From contig JAFKKH010000009.1 in the NCBI GenBank assembly GCA_017305665.1, positions 1 through 64,000 of the forward strand: a DNA stretch of 64,000 bases. The letters are read 5' to 3'. The position numbers were made by a program, and so were the translations under genes. The notes below the pieces were generated by a model, which ran no database searches, was not told where the DNA came from, and worked only from the letters and a program-made list of their open reading frames with translations. This DNA comes from Hyphomicrobiales bacterium (GTDB taxonomy: Bacteria; Pseudomonadota; Alphaproteobacteria; Rhizobiales; Xanthobacteraceae). Positions 54,300 to 62,799 of the stretch are shown here, piece after piece; within the stretch, counting starts at the first letter, position 1, and the number at the start of each line of letters is the position of its first letter.

Positions 54300-55358
54300 A
54301 TGCCGAACCTAGCGGTCCGGTATCCGATCATGCCTTCGGCCAACGAACCGGGCGAGCATCTTGTGACCAGCAGCAAAAGTATATCTGTCATCGACGCCGA
54401 GCAGACCGCGCGCCTGCTGCCGATGGACGGCCTGATCGCCAATCTCCGGGCGTTTTTCATTGCGGGCTGCGAGGCGCCTCCCCGACACCACCATACAATT
54501 CATGTTCCGGGTGAGCCGGATGCGACGCTGCTCCTGATGCCGTCCTGGCAACCGAAATCCGACAGCGGCGGATACCTCGGCACCAAGCTTGTCACTGTGT
54601 TTCCCGGGAATTCCCGGCACGGAATGCCCGCTCTGACGTCCGTCTATCTTCTGTTTGACAGCGGCACAGGTGTTCAGCTCGCCGCAATCGACGGCAACAC
54701 CATTACGCTCCGGAGGACGGTCGCAACATCGGCACTCGCGGCGTCATTTCTGGCGCGTCGGGATGCCGAGTGCCTGCTTGTACTCGGATCCGGCCGGGTC
54801 GCGCGCCTGCTGCCCGAAGCTTACCGGGCTGTTCGCTCCATCAAAAAAATCAACATATGGAATATCAATCCAGACAGCGCGCTCAGGATGGCGCGGTCTC
54901 TCACCGATTCCGGCATCGAAGCCATCGTGGTATCCGACCTCGAACAAGGCGTCCGCTCCGCCGATATCGTCAGTGCGGCGACCCTGGCGACCGCGCCGCT
55001 GATCCGGGGAGAATGGCTTCGGCCGGGAACACATGTCGATCTGATCGGTGCATTTACCCCGAAGATGCGCGAAGCGGACGCAGAATCCGTACAGCGATCC
55101 GCCGTGTTCGTCGATACGATCGATGCCCTGCACGAGGCCGGCGATCTCGTCGACCCGATCCGGGAGGGCGTCTTTTCCGCCGATCTCCTAAAAGGTACCT
55201 TGGCCGATCCCTGCAACGGGAACGCTTGTGGACGAGCATCTCGCGAAGAAATCACGCTGTTCAAGGCCGTCGGCAGCGCGCTTGCAGACCTTGCGGCCGC
55301 CAGCATGGTTTACAAGGCCATTGAGGACTCGTCAGCGCCAACTCGCGTTGATATTTGA
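54300..55358 (+). CDS. Ornithine cyclodeaminase family protein, pyrroline-2-carboxylate reductase-like
   Basis: Up to 352 residues (ATG 54300; alternatives are ATG 54330 and GTG 54363, the last fitting the family start better). It is an OCD/mu-crystallin fold enzyme with PRHHHTIHVPGEPDATLLLM (split by domain around residue 60-80), YLGTKLVTVFPGN, a substrate/cofactor region starting AAIDGNTITLRRTVA, and a Rossmann motif LVLGSGRVARLLPEAYRAVR. The HHHT...PGEPDATLLLMP pattern is that of NAD(P)H-dependent delta1-pyrroline-2-carboxylate/piperideine-2-carboxylate reductases (LhpI group) rather than true ornithine cyclodeaminase. It would reduce a cyclic imine to an L-imino acid. It starts 19 bases after the transporter gene. 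Confidence 0.85.
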   Translation: MPNLAVRYPIMPSANEPGEHLVTSSKSISVIDAEQTARLLPMDGLIANLRAFFIAGCEAPPRHHHTIHVPGEPDATLLLMPSWQPKSDSGGYLGTKLVTVFPGNSRHGMPALTSVYLLFDSGTGVQLAAIDGNTITLRRTVATSALAASFLARRDAECLLVLGSGRVARLLPEAYRAVRSIKKINIWNINPDSALRMARSLTDSGIEAIVVSDLEQGVRSADIVSAATLATAPLIRGEWLRPGTHVDLIGAFTPKMREADAESVQRSAVFVDTIDALHEAGDLVDPIREGVFSADLLKGTLADPCNGNACGRASREEITLFKAVGSALADLAAASMVYKAIEDSSAPTRVDI

Positions 55359-55485
55359 TCAGCAGCATCTAAAAATGTGCAACTCTCTCACTCCGCGCCG
55401 GAGACAACAGGTGATATATTGAACAGTGGATCTCTGTGCCCCTTTATGCGGCACTGGTTGGCTCTTGCGGAGGCGATCTCACAAT

Positions 55486-56550
55486 ATGGCTGAAAGCAAT
55501 CTTCGCGACACAGTCACGACGGTGTCGATCATCACTGGATTTCTCGGCAGCGGTAAAACGACATTGATGCGTAATTTATTGCGCGATCCGGTGATGAAAA
55601 ATGCGGTCGTTATTGTTAACGAGTTCGGTGAAATCGGCCTTGATCATCAGCTTATGGATATCGATGGCCAGAATGTAGTGCTTCTGGAAAGCGGCTGCAT
55701 TTGCTGCTCACTCGACGGCAGCCTCGTTGAAACGCTGGAAACCCTGCACCAGCGGCGGCGCGCCGGCAGGATTCCGTCATTCGAACGAGTGTTGATCGAA
55801 ACCACCGGTATCGCCGACCCTGCCCCGCTAATTCATGAATTGTTCGACAACCGCGCCGTTCGTCTCGGTGTAAAACTCGACCGCATCATTACGCTGGTCG
55901 ATGCTGCAAGTGGATGGGCGACGCTGGATCGGCACGACATCTCCGTCCGGCAGGTCGCATTGGCAAACAGTATTCTTGTCAGCAAGGCCGACCTTGTGCC
56001 CCCTGAGGCGGTCGCGCAACTGACTGCACGATTGACCGCAATCAATCCCAGCGCTCCGATCTTGCGGTCGGACAACGGCGTCACCGAAGTCGGCGCACTT
56101 TTCGATGATCGTCACGATATGATGTTCGGCGACATTCCGGTGAGATTGGCGCCGAAAGATCGGACACCGCACGCCCACGATCACCACCATCACGACCGCA
56201 TCTCGACGGAAGCGATACGTTTCATCGATCCGCTTCCGCTCGACGGCTTCAACACCTGGCTCGAACAAACCATTGCTGCTTATGGCGACGACCTACTGCG
56301 GATCAAGGGTATTCTCAATATTGAGGGCCGCTCCCGCCCCGTCGTGATCCATGGGGTGCAACGTGTCTTCCACCCGGCCGTCGAACTGGATTCATGGCCC
56401 GATGCAGACAGGTCATCGCGACTGGTCTTCATTCTCCACGACATATCGGGGAACGATCTTATACGCTCCCTGCGGCGAGCGGTCGCACCGCACGACACGG
56501 CGCCGGTCACGGCGAGGATGTCGGCGACATCGTCGCCGTATCCATCCTGA
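55486..56550 (+). CDS. CobW/COG0523 family GTPase metallochaperone
   Basis: A 354-residue G3E GTPase. Walker A is GFLGSGKTT (residues 18-26), the metal-binding motif is GCICC (Cys71, Cys73, Cys74), and base recognition is SKAD. A His-rich loop (HAHDHHHHD) and a C-terminal CobW domain (LRIKGILNIEGRSRPVVIHG) complete it. Family members insert or traffic Zn, Co, Ni or Fe. In this context it may metallate the amidohydrolase or another enzyme of the region. ATG 55486 follows a GGAGGCG site. It converges on ridA. Confidence 0.93.
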   Translation: MAESNLRDTVTTVSIITGFLGSGKTTLMRNLLRDPVMKNAVVIVNEFGEIGLDHQLMDIDGQNVVLLESGCICCSLDGSLVETLETLHQRRRAGRIPSFERVLIETTGIADPAPLIHELFDNRAVRLGVKLDRIITLVDAASGWATLDRHDISVRQVALANSILVSKADLVPPEAVAQLTARLTAINPSAPILRSDNGVTEVGALFDDRHDMMFGDIPVRLAPKDRTPHAHDHHHHDRISTEAIRFIDPLPLDGFNTWLEQTIAAYGDDLLRIKGILNIEGRSRPVVIHGVQRVFHPAVELDSWPDADRSSRLVFILHDISGNDLIRSLRRAVAPHDTAPVTARMSATSSPYPS

Positions 56551-56586
56551 AACGCTACGCCGCCAAAGCAGCGACGGCGACGTCTG

Positions 56587-56979
56587 CTATGCCTTCTCGT
56601 CGACAGCAGCGATCATGATCATTTCGAGCTTCAGCTCGGGTTGCGTCAGACGCGCCTGAAAGCAGGCGCGTGCAGGCGGATTTTTCTGGTCGATCCAGCC
56701 ATCCCATACCGCATTGACAGAGTCGAAGTCCGCCATGTCGGCAAGAAGGATTGCAACGAACAACAGATGCGAACGGCTGCTTCCGAGTTTATCGAGGCGC
56801 CCTTGTGCTTTTTCAAATAGCTGCCTGCACTGCTCGGCGGCGCTCAAATTTCCATCGTAGGGCGCCAGCGGCGTTACGGCGAAATAGATCGTGTCCTTGT
56901 ACCGAACGCCCATACTCATGCGCGGGCTACCGTCCAGCCGCTGAATGATATCTTCAAGGCTCGCAGGCGTGTTTGCCAC
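56587..56979 (-). CDS. RidA family enamine/imine deaminase
   Basis: A 130-residue YjgF/YER057c/UK114 protein. It keeps the substrate-carboxylate-binding Arg in PPARACFQARLTQPELKLEM (Arg near 103) and the C-terminal Glu. RidA proteins hydrolyse reactive 2-imino acids, released by PLP enzymes or D-amino acid oxidases, to keto acids and ammonia. It lies downstream of marR on the same strand, 37 bases apart. It faces an operon that encodes an imine-producing FAD dehydrogenase, which is a sensible pairing. Confidence 0.9.
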   Translation of the reverse strand: MANTPASLEDIIQRLDGSPRMSMGVRYKDTIYFAVTPLAPYDGNLSAAEQCRQLFEKAQGRLDKLGSSRSHLLFVAILLADMADFDSVNAVWDGWIDQKNPPARACFQARLTQPELKLEMIMIAAVDEKA

Positions 56980-57016
56980 CAGGTATCCCTCCCAAATGTT
57001 TTGAATTTGGCTGCAG

Positions 57017-57502
57017 TCAGTCTTCGGCTTCCGCTACAGCCTTGAGTTTGTTGATGACGGCGTCGAGTACCCTGCGCTCGTCGATCGTGAGATGCTTGAG
57101 TAGCGCCAACTGGGCACGACGCGCGTTCGGCATGATCTGCTGATAAAGCTTGAGGCCTCGCTCCGTGATTTGCAGGACGTGCCGCAGTTCATGCGTTTCG
57201 TCCTGCGTGCGCTGCACCAGCCTGCGCTTCTCCAACCCCAGCAGCGCCCGGCTCATCTGTCCCTTGTCCATCTTTGACGCATCACGCAACGCCCGTGTGG
57301 TTCCGGCTCCGTAACGCACGAGCATTGTCAGCACACGCCATTCGGGAAGGCTGATCTCATGTTCCAGCAGATAACGTCTGGTGCTGACGCGGAGAAGCAG
57401 CGCACTGAGGTTGGTGATCCTCATGCTCAGAAAGTCGTCGACTTCCAGATTACCGCCATCCCCGCCCGGCTTGATCCAGTTTTGCACGTTCGACTTTACC
57501 AA
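57017..57502 (-). CDS. MarR family transcriptional regulator
   Basis: A 161-residue winged-helix regulator with LPEWRVLTMLVRYGAGTTRA (residues about 53-72), the recognition region LRDASKMDKGQMSRALLGLE (about 73-92) and a wing around THELRHVLQITERG. It probably forms dimers and represses its divergent target until a ligand is present. It is divergent from the ABC/amidohydrolase/dehydrogenase operon, with a candidate operator in the 186-base gap, and followed by ridA. Confidence 0.92.
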   Translation of the reverse strand: MVKSNVQNWIKPGGDGGNLEVDDFLSMRITNLSALLLRVSTRRYLLEHEISLPEWRVLTMLVRYGAGTTRALRDASKMDKGQMSRALLGLEKRRLVQRTQDETHELRHVLQITERGLKLYQQIMPNARRAQLALLKHLTIDERRVLDAVINKLKAVAEAED

Positions 57503-57574
57503 TGCGATCTCCTTAAACTAATCCGCGCATCCGCAGGGCATAAATCACCCGCCGAACGCGAGACTGCCCGAGAA

Positions 57575-57602
57575 CTATAGTTTAATTGCAATAGCGTTGA
57601 CA
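57575..57602. promoter_or_regulatory. Candidate MarR operator and -35 box
   Basis: A 20-base imperfect palindrome with ends CTATAG and CAATAG (57575-57594), immediately followed by TTGACA (57597-57602), a consensus -35 element pointing toward the operon. A weak -10 (CATTCT) falls at 17-base spacing. A repressor bound here would block the promoter. Confidence 0.45.
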
Positions 57603-57688
57603 ACACAACACTTGTCCGACATTCTTTCATTTATGGGGCATTAGACCTCACAGTAAATAGTCATCTGCTGGAGAGGAAAATACAGATC

Positions 57689-58708
57689 ATGACCTTGGCT
57701 AAAAGCAATTATCTGCACATTGCATTGTCGGCCGCGGTAGCATTTTTCGGATGGAGTGCGGCTCACGCAGCCGACACTGTTCGCGTCGGTGTCTTTCAGT
57801 CAATTTCCGATGCCGGTATTTATATTGCCGATGAAAAGGGCTACTTCGCCGAGCAGGGTATTCACGTCGAGCTTCAGCGTGTCAGCTCCGCGTCAACCGT
57901 GACGACAGCGTTGGCAAGCGGCGATCTTGACGTATCTGGGGGATCCCCTTCTGCCAGTATCTACAATGCAATCCGCCAGGGCGTACCGATCGAAATCGTC
58001 GCAGACAAAGGCAGTACGCATCCCGGCCACGGCTATCTCGCCTTCATGGTGCGCAAGGAACTCGCCGACAAGATCAAGAAGCCGGAAGATCTGCGTGGCA
58101 GGACACTCGCTGCGACGGGCTATGCGGCCGGATCCACCAATGAAGTAGCGGTCCACCATCTTCTCATGTCCGGCGGCGTCAAGTCGAACGAGGTCAAGAT
58201 CGTCGCGATGGCGTTCCCCGACGTCATGACCAGTCTCGGCACCGGAAGTGTCGATGCCGGCATTCTTATCGAACCACTGGTGACGCTGGCAGTCGAAAAA
58301 GGCATCGCCGTGGTCTGGAAGCGGGCCGACGAGGTCTATCCGTCGCAACAATATGCCGCCGTGCTGTACGGGCCCGGCATGACCAAGCGCCACGATGTCG
58401 GTGTTCGCTTCATGACGGCATATCTCAAAGGCGTTCGCTTCTACAACGATGCACTGAAGGGCAAGATTCCACGCAAGGAATTGATCGACATCCTAACCAA
58501 AAACACCTCGGTGAAGACCGCCGCTCTATATGACAAGATGGCACTGCCCGGTCTCGATCCGAACGGCGCCCTCAACATCAAGGGTATGGAAGACGACATG
58601 GCGTGGTTCTTGAAGGAAGGCCGCATGAAGGAGCCGGTGGATATCAAAAAGATTGTTAACACGTCCTATGTTGATGCCGTCATCGGCAAGCTTGGAGTCT
58701 ATAAATGA
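57689..58708 (+). CDS. ABC transporter substrate-binding protein, NMT1/SsuA-TauA type
   Basis: A 339-residue periplasmic protein with a signal peptide (MTLAKSNYLHIALSAAVAFF ... AHA, cleavage near 27). The two-lobed fold starts VRVGVFQSISDAGIYIADEK and has GYFAEQGIHVELQRVSS and ASGDLDVSGGSPSASIY. The class binds nitrate, sulfonates, pyrimidines or small amines. It is the first gene of the operon; the ATPase and permease partners are the sixth and seventh genes. Its stop overlaps the next start (ATGA). Confidence 0.92.
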   Translation: MTLAKSNYLHIALSAAVAFFGWSAAHAADTVRVGVFQSISDAGIYIADEKGYFAEQGIHVELQRVSSASTVTTALASGDLDVSGGSPSASIYNAIRQGVPIEIVADKGSTHPGHGYLAFMVRKELADKIKKPEDLRGRTLAATGYAAGSTNEVAVHHLLMSGGVKSNEVKIVAMAFPDVMTSLGTGSVDAGILIEPLVTLAVEKGIAVVWKRADEVYPSQQYAAVLYGPGMTKRHDVGVRFMTAYLKGVRFYNDALKGKIPRKELIDILTKNTSVKTAALYDKMALPGLDPNGALNIKGMEDDMAWFLKEGRMKEPVDIKKIVNTSYVDAVIGKLGVYK

Positions 58709-59928
58709 GTCCGGCCGAAGGCCCAATCCTGATCGAGCGCGCCCGCTGCTTCGATGGCACCAAGGTGCTGCCAGAACGGGTCGATATTTATCTTGACGGT
58801 GGCCGTATCGCATGGGTGGGCTCTGGCTCCGCGGCACCGGATGCGCGACGGATCAAAGCCGGCGACCGACTAGTGATGCCGGGCCTGATCGACACCCACG
58901 TCCATCTCGAAAGTCCCGCGGTGCCCGATCGCACCGGCTACGTGGTGAGGACACCAGAACCGCTGATGGCATTCTACGCGGCATACAATGCCCGCCTGAC
59001 GCTGGAAGCAGGCTTCACCACGCTGCGCAACATGGGCTCCAACGCCTCGGTAGCACTACGCAACGCCATCGACCGCAACCTGATCGAAGGTCCTCGCATC
59101 CTCACCGGAGGCGTCGTCGACATGACCGGCGGTCACTTCGATTTGTTCCGGCCGCTGATTTATCCAAGGCAGCCGGAAGACACCGCCGATGGCGAGGCGT
59201 CGGTGCGGCAGGCGGTGCGACGTCATGTTCGTGCCGGAGTCGATTTCATCAAGATTGCGACCACCGGCGGCATCGCATCGGAAGGCGACGATTCGGACTG
59301 GGTGACCTACAGTGAAACCGAGATCGCCGCGATTTGCGACGAGGCGCACAACCTCAAGCGTCACGTCGCCTGCCATGCCCAAGGCACCGCAGGCATCAAA
59401 CGCGCGCTCGGCGCCGACATCGATACGCTGGAACACGGTACCTTCATGGATGCCGAGGGCTTGCAAATGCTGCTGCGCAGCCGGGCGATCCTGATGCCGA
59501 CGCTATCGTTCTTCCACGGTGTCGTGACACGTGGCCGTGCGCTGAACCTGCCGGCGCATTGGCAGGAGAAGTGTGGTCCAGCCTATGAGGCCGCTAAGGC
59601 CACCGTGCGTATGGCCCGGGCTGCCGGCGTGCGTATCGCCTATGGCACCGACTCAGCGGGACGGCACGCGCCACATGGCGACAACGCCGTCGAACTCGCC
59701 CTGATGGTCGAGCTTGGCTACACGCCGGAGCAGATGCTGGTGGCGGCGACCAGCGATGCTGCCGCCGCGATCGGCCTGGGTGCAGAAACCGGCCGCATCG
59801 CGCCCGGCCTCTCGGCGGACGTGCTGCTGATCAACGGCGATCCCCTCACCGACATCGCGCTCTTGCAGGACAAGTCCTGTATTGAACAGATCATCTTGCG
59901 CGGCCGTGTCGCGGTGGACCGGACATGA
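58705..59928 (+). CDS. Metal-dependent amidohydrolase (imidazolonepropionase/Xaa-Pro dipeptidase-like)
   Basis: A 407-residue TIM-barrel amidohydrolase. It shows a binuclear-metal site: DTHVHLE (His65, His67), carboxylatable Lys183 in FIKIATTGG, His224 (ACHAQG), His244 (LEHGTF) and Asp316 (YGTDSAG). The LIEGPRILTGG and APGLSADVLLINGDP motifs are those of the group holding Xaa-Pro/Xaa-Arg dipeptidases and related cyclic-amide hydrolases. No signal peptide is present. Within the operon it would cleave the imported compound before oxidation. Both ends overlap neighbouring genes by four bases. The exact bond is unknown. Confidence 0.9.
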   Translation: MSPAEGPILIERARCFDGTKVLPERVDIYLDGGRIAWVGSGSAAPDARRIKAGDRLVMPGLIDTHVHLESPAVPDRTGYVVRTPEPLMAFYAAYNARLTLEAGFTTLRNMGSNASVALRNAIDRNLIEGPRILTGGVVDMTGGHFDLFRPLIYPRQPEDTADGEASVRQAVRRHVRAGVDFIKIATTGGIASEGDDSDWVTYSETEIAAICDEAHNLKRHVACHAQGTAGIKRALGADIDTLEHGTFMDAEGLQMLLRSRAILMPTLSFFHGVVTRGRALNLPAHWQEKCGPAYEAAKATVRMARAAGVRIAYGTDSAGRHAPHGDNAVELALMVELGYTPEQMLVAATSDAAAAIGLGAETGRIAPGLSADVLLINGDPLTDIALLQDKSCIEQIILRGRVAVDRT

Positions 59929-60236
59929 CAACGACAAACACAAGTGCCCGGATCGATAGTGGCATCCAGCGCGGCGCACAGTTCCGCATCACCATCGACG
60001 GCGAGAGCATCATCGCGTTCGAGGGCGAGACCGTCGCGGCAGCCTTGATCGCAGCCGGCCATCGCACCTTGCGTTATTCGACCAAGCGCAAGGAGCCGCG
60101 CTCGCTCTATTGCGGCATCGGCGTGTGCCAGGAATGCCGCATGATGATCGACGGCGTCATCAATACACGCGCCTGCATGACGCCGGCTCGCGCGGGCATG
60201 ACCGTCAAGACGCAGCACGGCATCGGCGAGTACTGA
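59925..60236 (+). CDS. [2Fe-2S] subunit of heterotrimeric FAD dehydrogenase (HcnA/LhpF/OoxA-N-like)
   Basis: A 103-residue small ferredoxin-like subunit. Its plant-type cluster ligands are Cys63, Cys68, Cys71 and Cys84 (CGIGVCQEC, then TRACMT). Proteins of this size and motif are the gamma subunits of D-hydroxyproline dehydrogenase, opine oxidases and hydrogen cyanide synthase. The start overlaps the amidohydrolase stop (ATGA), and the next gene starts two bases after its stop, so subunit stoichiometry is probably coupled. Confidence 0.92.
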   Translation: MTTTNTSARIDSGIQRGAQFRITIDGESIIAFEGETVAAALIAAGHRTLRYSTKRKEPRSLYCGIGVCQECRMMIDGVINTRACMTPARAGMTVKTQHGIGEY

Positions 60237-60238
60237 CG

Positions 60239-61642
60239 ATGCCTGCCAATCACGTCGAACTCGCCATTGTCGGCGCAGGCCCCGCAGGCTTGGCCGCAGC
60301 GCTGGAAGCCAAAGCTGCCGGCGTCGATGCCGTGGTCTTCGATGAGAACGAGCAGCCGGGCGGCCAGATCTTCCGGCAACCGCCTGCGTCGTTCCGCGTT
60401 GTCGATAAAAGCCGAATGGGCCGCGACTACACTCGCGGACGCAGACTGCTGGAAGCGGTTGCAGCCGCCGATATCCGGATTGAGAACGGCGTCACGGTAT
60501 GGAACGTCGCACCGGATCACCTTGCATGCTATCGCGACGACCGGTCATGGAATATCAAGAGCGATGCCATCATTCTTGCGACCGGCGCTTACGATCGCCC
60601 GGTACCCCTGCCCGGCTGGACCTTGCCGGGCGTCTTCACCTCGGGTGGCGTCCAGACCCTGCTGAAAAGCCAGCGGGTGCTGGCCGGCCGGCGTGTCCTG
60701 CTGGCCGGGACCGGCCCGCTCAATCTGGTGCTGGCCAACCAACTCGCCGAAGCCGGCGCCGACGTCGTCGCCGTGCTGGAACTAGCTAACCCGAACCTGT
60801 TCGAACTGATGCCCATGGCGATGGGGCCATGGGAGCTTTTGTTCGACGGCATCGACTACGTCACCCAGCTTGCCCGCCGCAAAATTCCGCTGATGCGCGG
60901 CTGGACCTTGCTGGAAGCGCGCGGCACGGATCAGGTCGAAGCCGCGGTGATCGGACGTGTCGATCGCGATTGGCGCACGATCAAGGGCAGCGAGCGAACA
61001 CTTGACGTCGATACGATCTGTCTCGGTTACGGTCTGGTACCCTCCACCGAACTGTCGCGGCTGATCGGCTGCGCGCATCGCTACGATGCCCAGCTTGGTG
61101 GCTGGATTCCGACGCATGATCGTTACCGGGAGACCAGCATTCAATCAGTGTTCGTCGCAGGCGATGGCTCCGGCGTCGCCGGGTCGCTGGTCGCGATGGA
61201 GGAAGGCCGTCTCGCTGGCTTGCGCGCGGCATGGCGCCTGCAAAAGATCGACGATAGTAGTTTCCATCACAAAGCTGCGCCGATTCTGAAACGGCTGCAT
61301 CAACTCGGCCGTTTCCGTACCGTGCTCGACGGCCTATCAGCGCCGCGTCCGGGATTGTTCGAGCGAATGACCGACGACACGGTGATTTGCCGATGCGAGG
61401 AAGCTTCCTACGGCGACTGCCGCAAGGCTGTCAGCGAAGGCGCGGTTTCGCTCATGGAACTGAAACCTTCGCTACGTGCGGGCATGGGCATGTGCCAATC
61501 GCGGATTTGCGGCCCCACGCTGGTGGAGGTCGTCGCGCGGCTGACCGGGCGTCCGCAGGAGGCTATCGCGCCGTTTAGCGTGCGGCCTCCGGTCAAGCCG
61601 ATTCCGATGTCTGCGCTGCTTAACCAGGATGCTGCCGAATGA
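60239..61642 (+). CDS. FAD/NAD(P)-binding oxidoreductase subunit with C-terminal BFD-like [2Fe-2S] domain
   Basis: A 467-residue alpha subunit (LhpE/HcnB/OoxA-like). Features are an FAD motif IVGAGPAGLAAALEA (about residues 10-24), NEQPGGQIFRQ, a second dinucleotide-binding fold VLLAGTGPLNLVLANQLAEA (about 153-172), and FVAGDGSGVAGS (about 304-315). The C-terminal bacterioferritin-associated-ferredoxin-like cluster is formed by Cys384, Cys386, Cys419 and Cys424. The start ATG 60239 comes right after the small subunit. Together with the neighbours it should form an alpha-beta-gamma dehydrogenase that feeds electrons to the respiratory chain. Confidence 0.93.
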   Translation: MPANHVELAIVGAGPAGLAAALEAKAAGVDAVVFDENEQPGGQIFRQPPASFRVVDKSRMGRDYTRGRRLLEAVAAADIRIENGVTVWNVAPDHLACYRDDRSWNIKSDAIILATGAYDRPVPLPGWTLPGVFTSGGVQTLLKSQRVLAGRRVLLAGTGPLNLVLANQLAEAGADVVAVLELANPNLFELMPMAMGPWELLFDGIDYVTQLARRKIPLMRGWTLLEARGTDQVEAAVIGRVDRDWRTIKGSERTLDVDTICLGYGLVPSTELSRLIGCAHRYDAQLGGWIPTHDRYRETSIQSVFVAGDGSGVAGSLVAMEEGRLAGLRAAWRLQKIDDSSFHHKAAPILKRLHQLGRFRTVLDGLSAPRPGLFERMTDDTVICRCEEASYGDCRKAVSEGAVSLMELKPSLRAGMGMCQSRICGPTLVEVVARLTGRPQEAIAPFSVRPPVKPIPMSALLNQDAAE

Positions 61643-62781
61643 CGGAAATCTCCGGATTCGATGTTGCAGTGATCGGTGGCGGCGTTATCGGAGCGGCCAT
61701 CGCTTACCACGCGGCCAAGCGAGGCATGTCGGTCGGCCTGTTTGAAAAAGGTCCACTGGCCGCCGGCGCCTCCGGCGCGTCAATGGGCTTACGTTCGATT
61801 TGGGTATGGTCGCACCTGTTGCCGATCGAGAGCGGGCTACGCAACGACCAGCGTTTCATCGATTTCGCCGATGAGACCGGCGAGGATATCGAACTCGATA
61901 CCAGCGGCCGGATCATCACGGCGAATTCGGAGGACGATCTCGGCTACATGCACGACTTCGTCGAACGATTGCAAAAGCGCGGTATTGAAATTCGCCTGCT
62001 CGATCAGGCCGAGATCAGGGATGTCGAACCAAACCTTTCACCGCGGGTGATCGGCGCGGCGTGGAGCCCGATCGGCGGTAATGCCATGCCGATCAAATTG
62101 ACCTACGCACTAGCGCGAGCCGCCAAGCGCCTCGGCGCATCGATCTATACGCATACGCCTGTCACCGCCGTCCATGTTGCCGGAGGGCAGGCCGTCGGCG
62201 TTCAGGCCGGCGGGCGCAGCTACAAGGCACAGTGGGTCGTAAATGCGGCCGGCGCGTGGTGCAAGGCTATCGGAAAGATGGCCGACGTCGAGGTGCCGGT
62301 GGCGCCACGCAAGGGGCAGATCATGCTGCTGAATGCACCAGCTGGCCTGCTGCGTCATGGTATCGCTTCCTTGCACAAACCGGGCCCGCAACAGACCGGG
62401 GGCACAAATATCCGGCCGACGCCGCATGGCCAAATCCTTTGCGGAGGCACCAGCGAATATGCGGACTTCGATGTCACCGCGCGCGAGCAGAACATCCATG
62501 ACATCGCACGGCGGTGCGTTGAACTGGTTCCCGCACTGGCGCACCTGTCCGTCCTGCGCAGCTGGGCCGGCGTCAGGCCGCGCACCGCCGACGGCGAATT
62601 CATTATCAGCGGCTCGGAAAAGCTCGACAACTTTCTGATCGCGACCGGACATGATTTCGTCGGCGTCACGCATTCACTGGTGACAGGTGAGCTCATTACC
62701 GAAATGATGATCGACGGCAAGACCTCGACCCCGATCGATGCATTCCGGTTGAGCCGATTCGACACAGAACCGAACCGCTGA
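61639..62781 (+). CDS. DadA-like FAD-dependent oxidoreductase, catalytic subunit
   Basis: A 380-residue beta subunit (LhpB/HcnC/OoxB-like) of the D-amino acid dehydrogenase/sarcosine oxidase fold. It has FAD motif VAVIGGGVIGAAIAYH (residues about 9-24), GASGASMGLRS, a substrate-domain stretch PIGGNAMPIKLTYALARAAK, and C-terminal GVRPRTADG and GHDFVGVTHS. It probably oxidises a secondary amine or D-imino acid to an imine. The ATG overlaps the upstream stop by four bases. Confidence 0.93.
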   Translation: MTEISGFDVAVIGGGVIGAAIAYHAAKRGMSVGLFEKGPLAAGASGASMGLRSIWVWSHLLPIESGLRNDQRFIDFADETGEDIELDTSGRIITANSEDDLGYMHDFVERLQKRGIEIRLLDQAEIRDVEPNLSPRVIGAAWSPIGGNAMPIKLTYALARAAKRLGASIYTHTPVTAVHVAGGQAVGVQAGGRSYKAQWVVNAAGAWCKAIGKMADVEVPVAPRKGQIMLLNAPAGLLRHGIASLHKPGPQQTGGTNIRPTPHGQILCGGTSEYADFDVTAREQNIHDIARRCVELVPALAHLSVLRSWAGVRPRTADGEFIISGSEKLDNFLIATGHDFVGVTHSLVTGELITEMMIDGKTSTPIDAFRLSRFDTEPNR

Positions 62782-62799
62782 CCTTCGGAGTTTTGTCAC

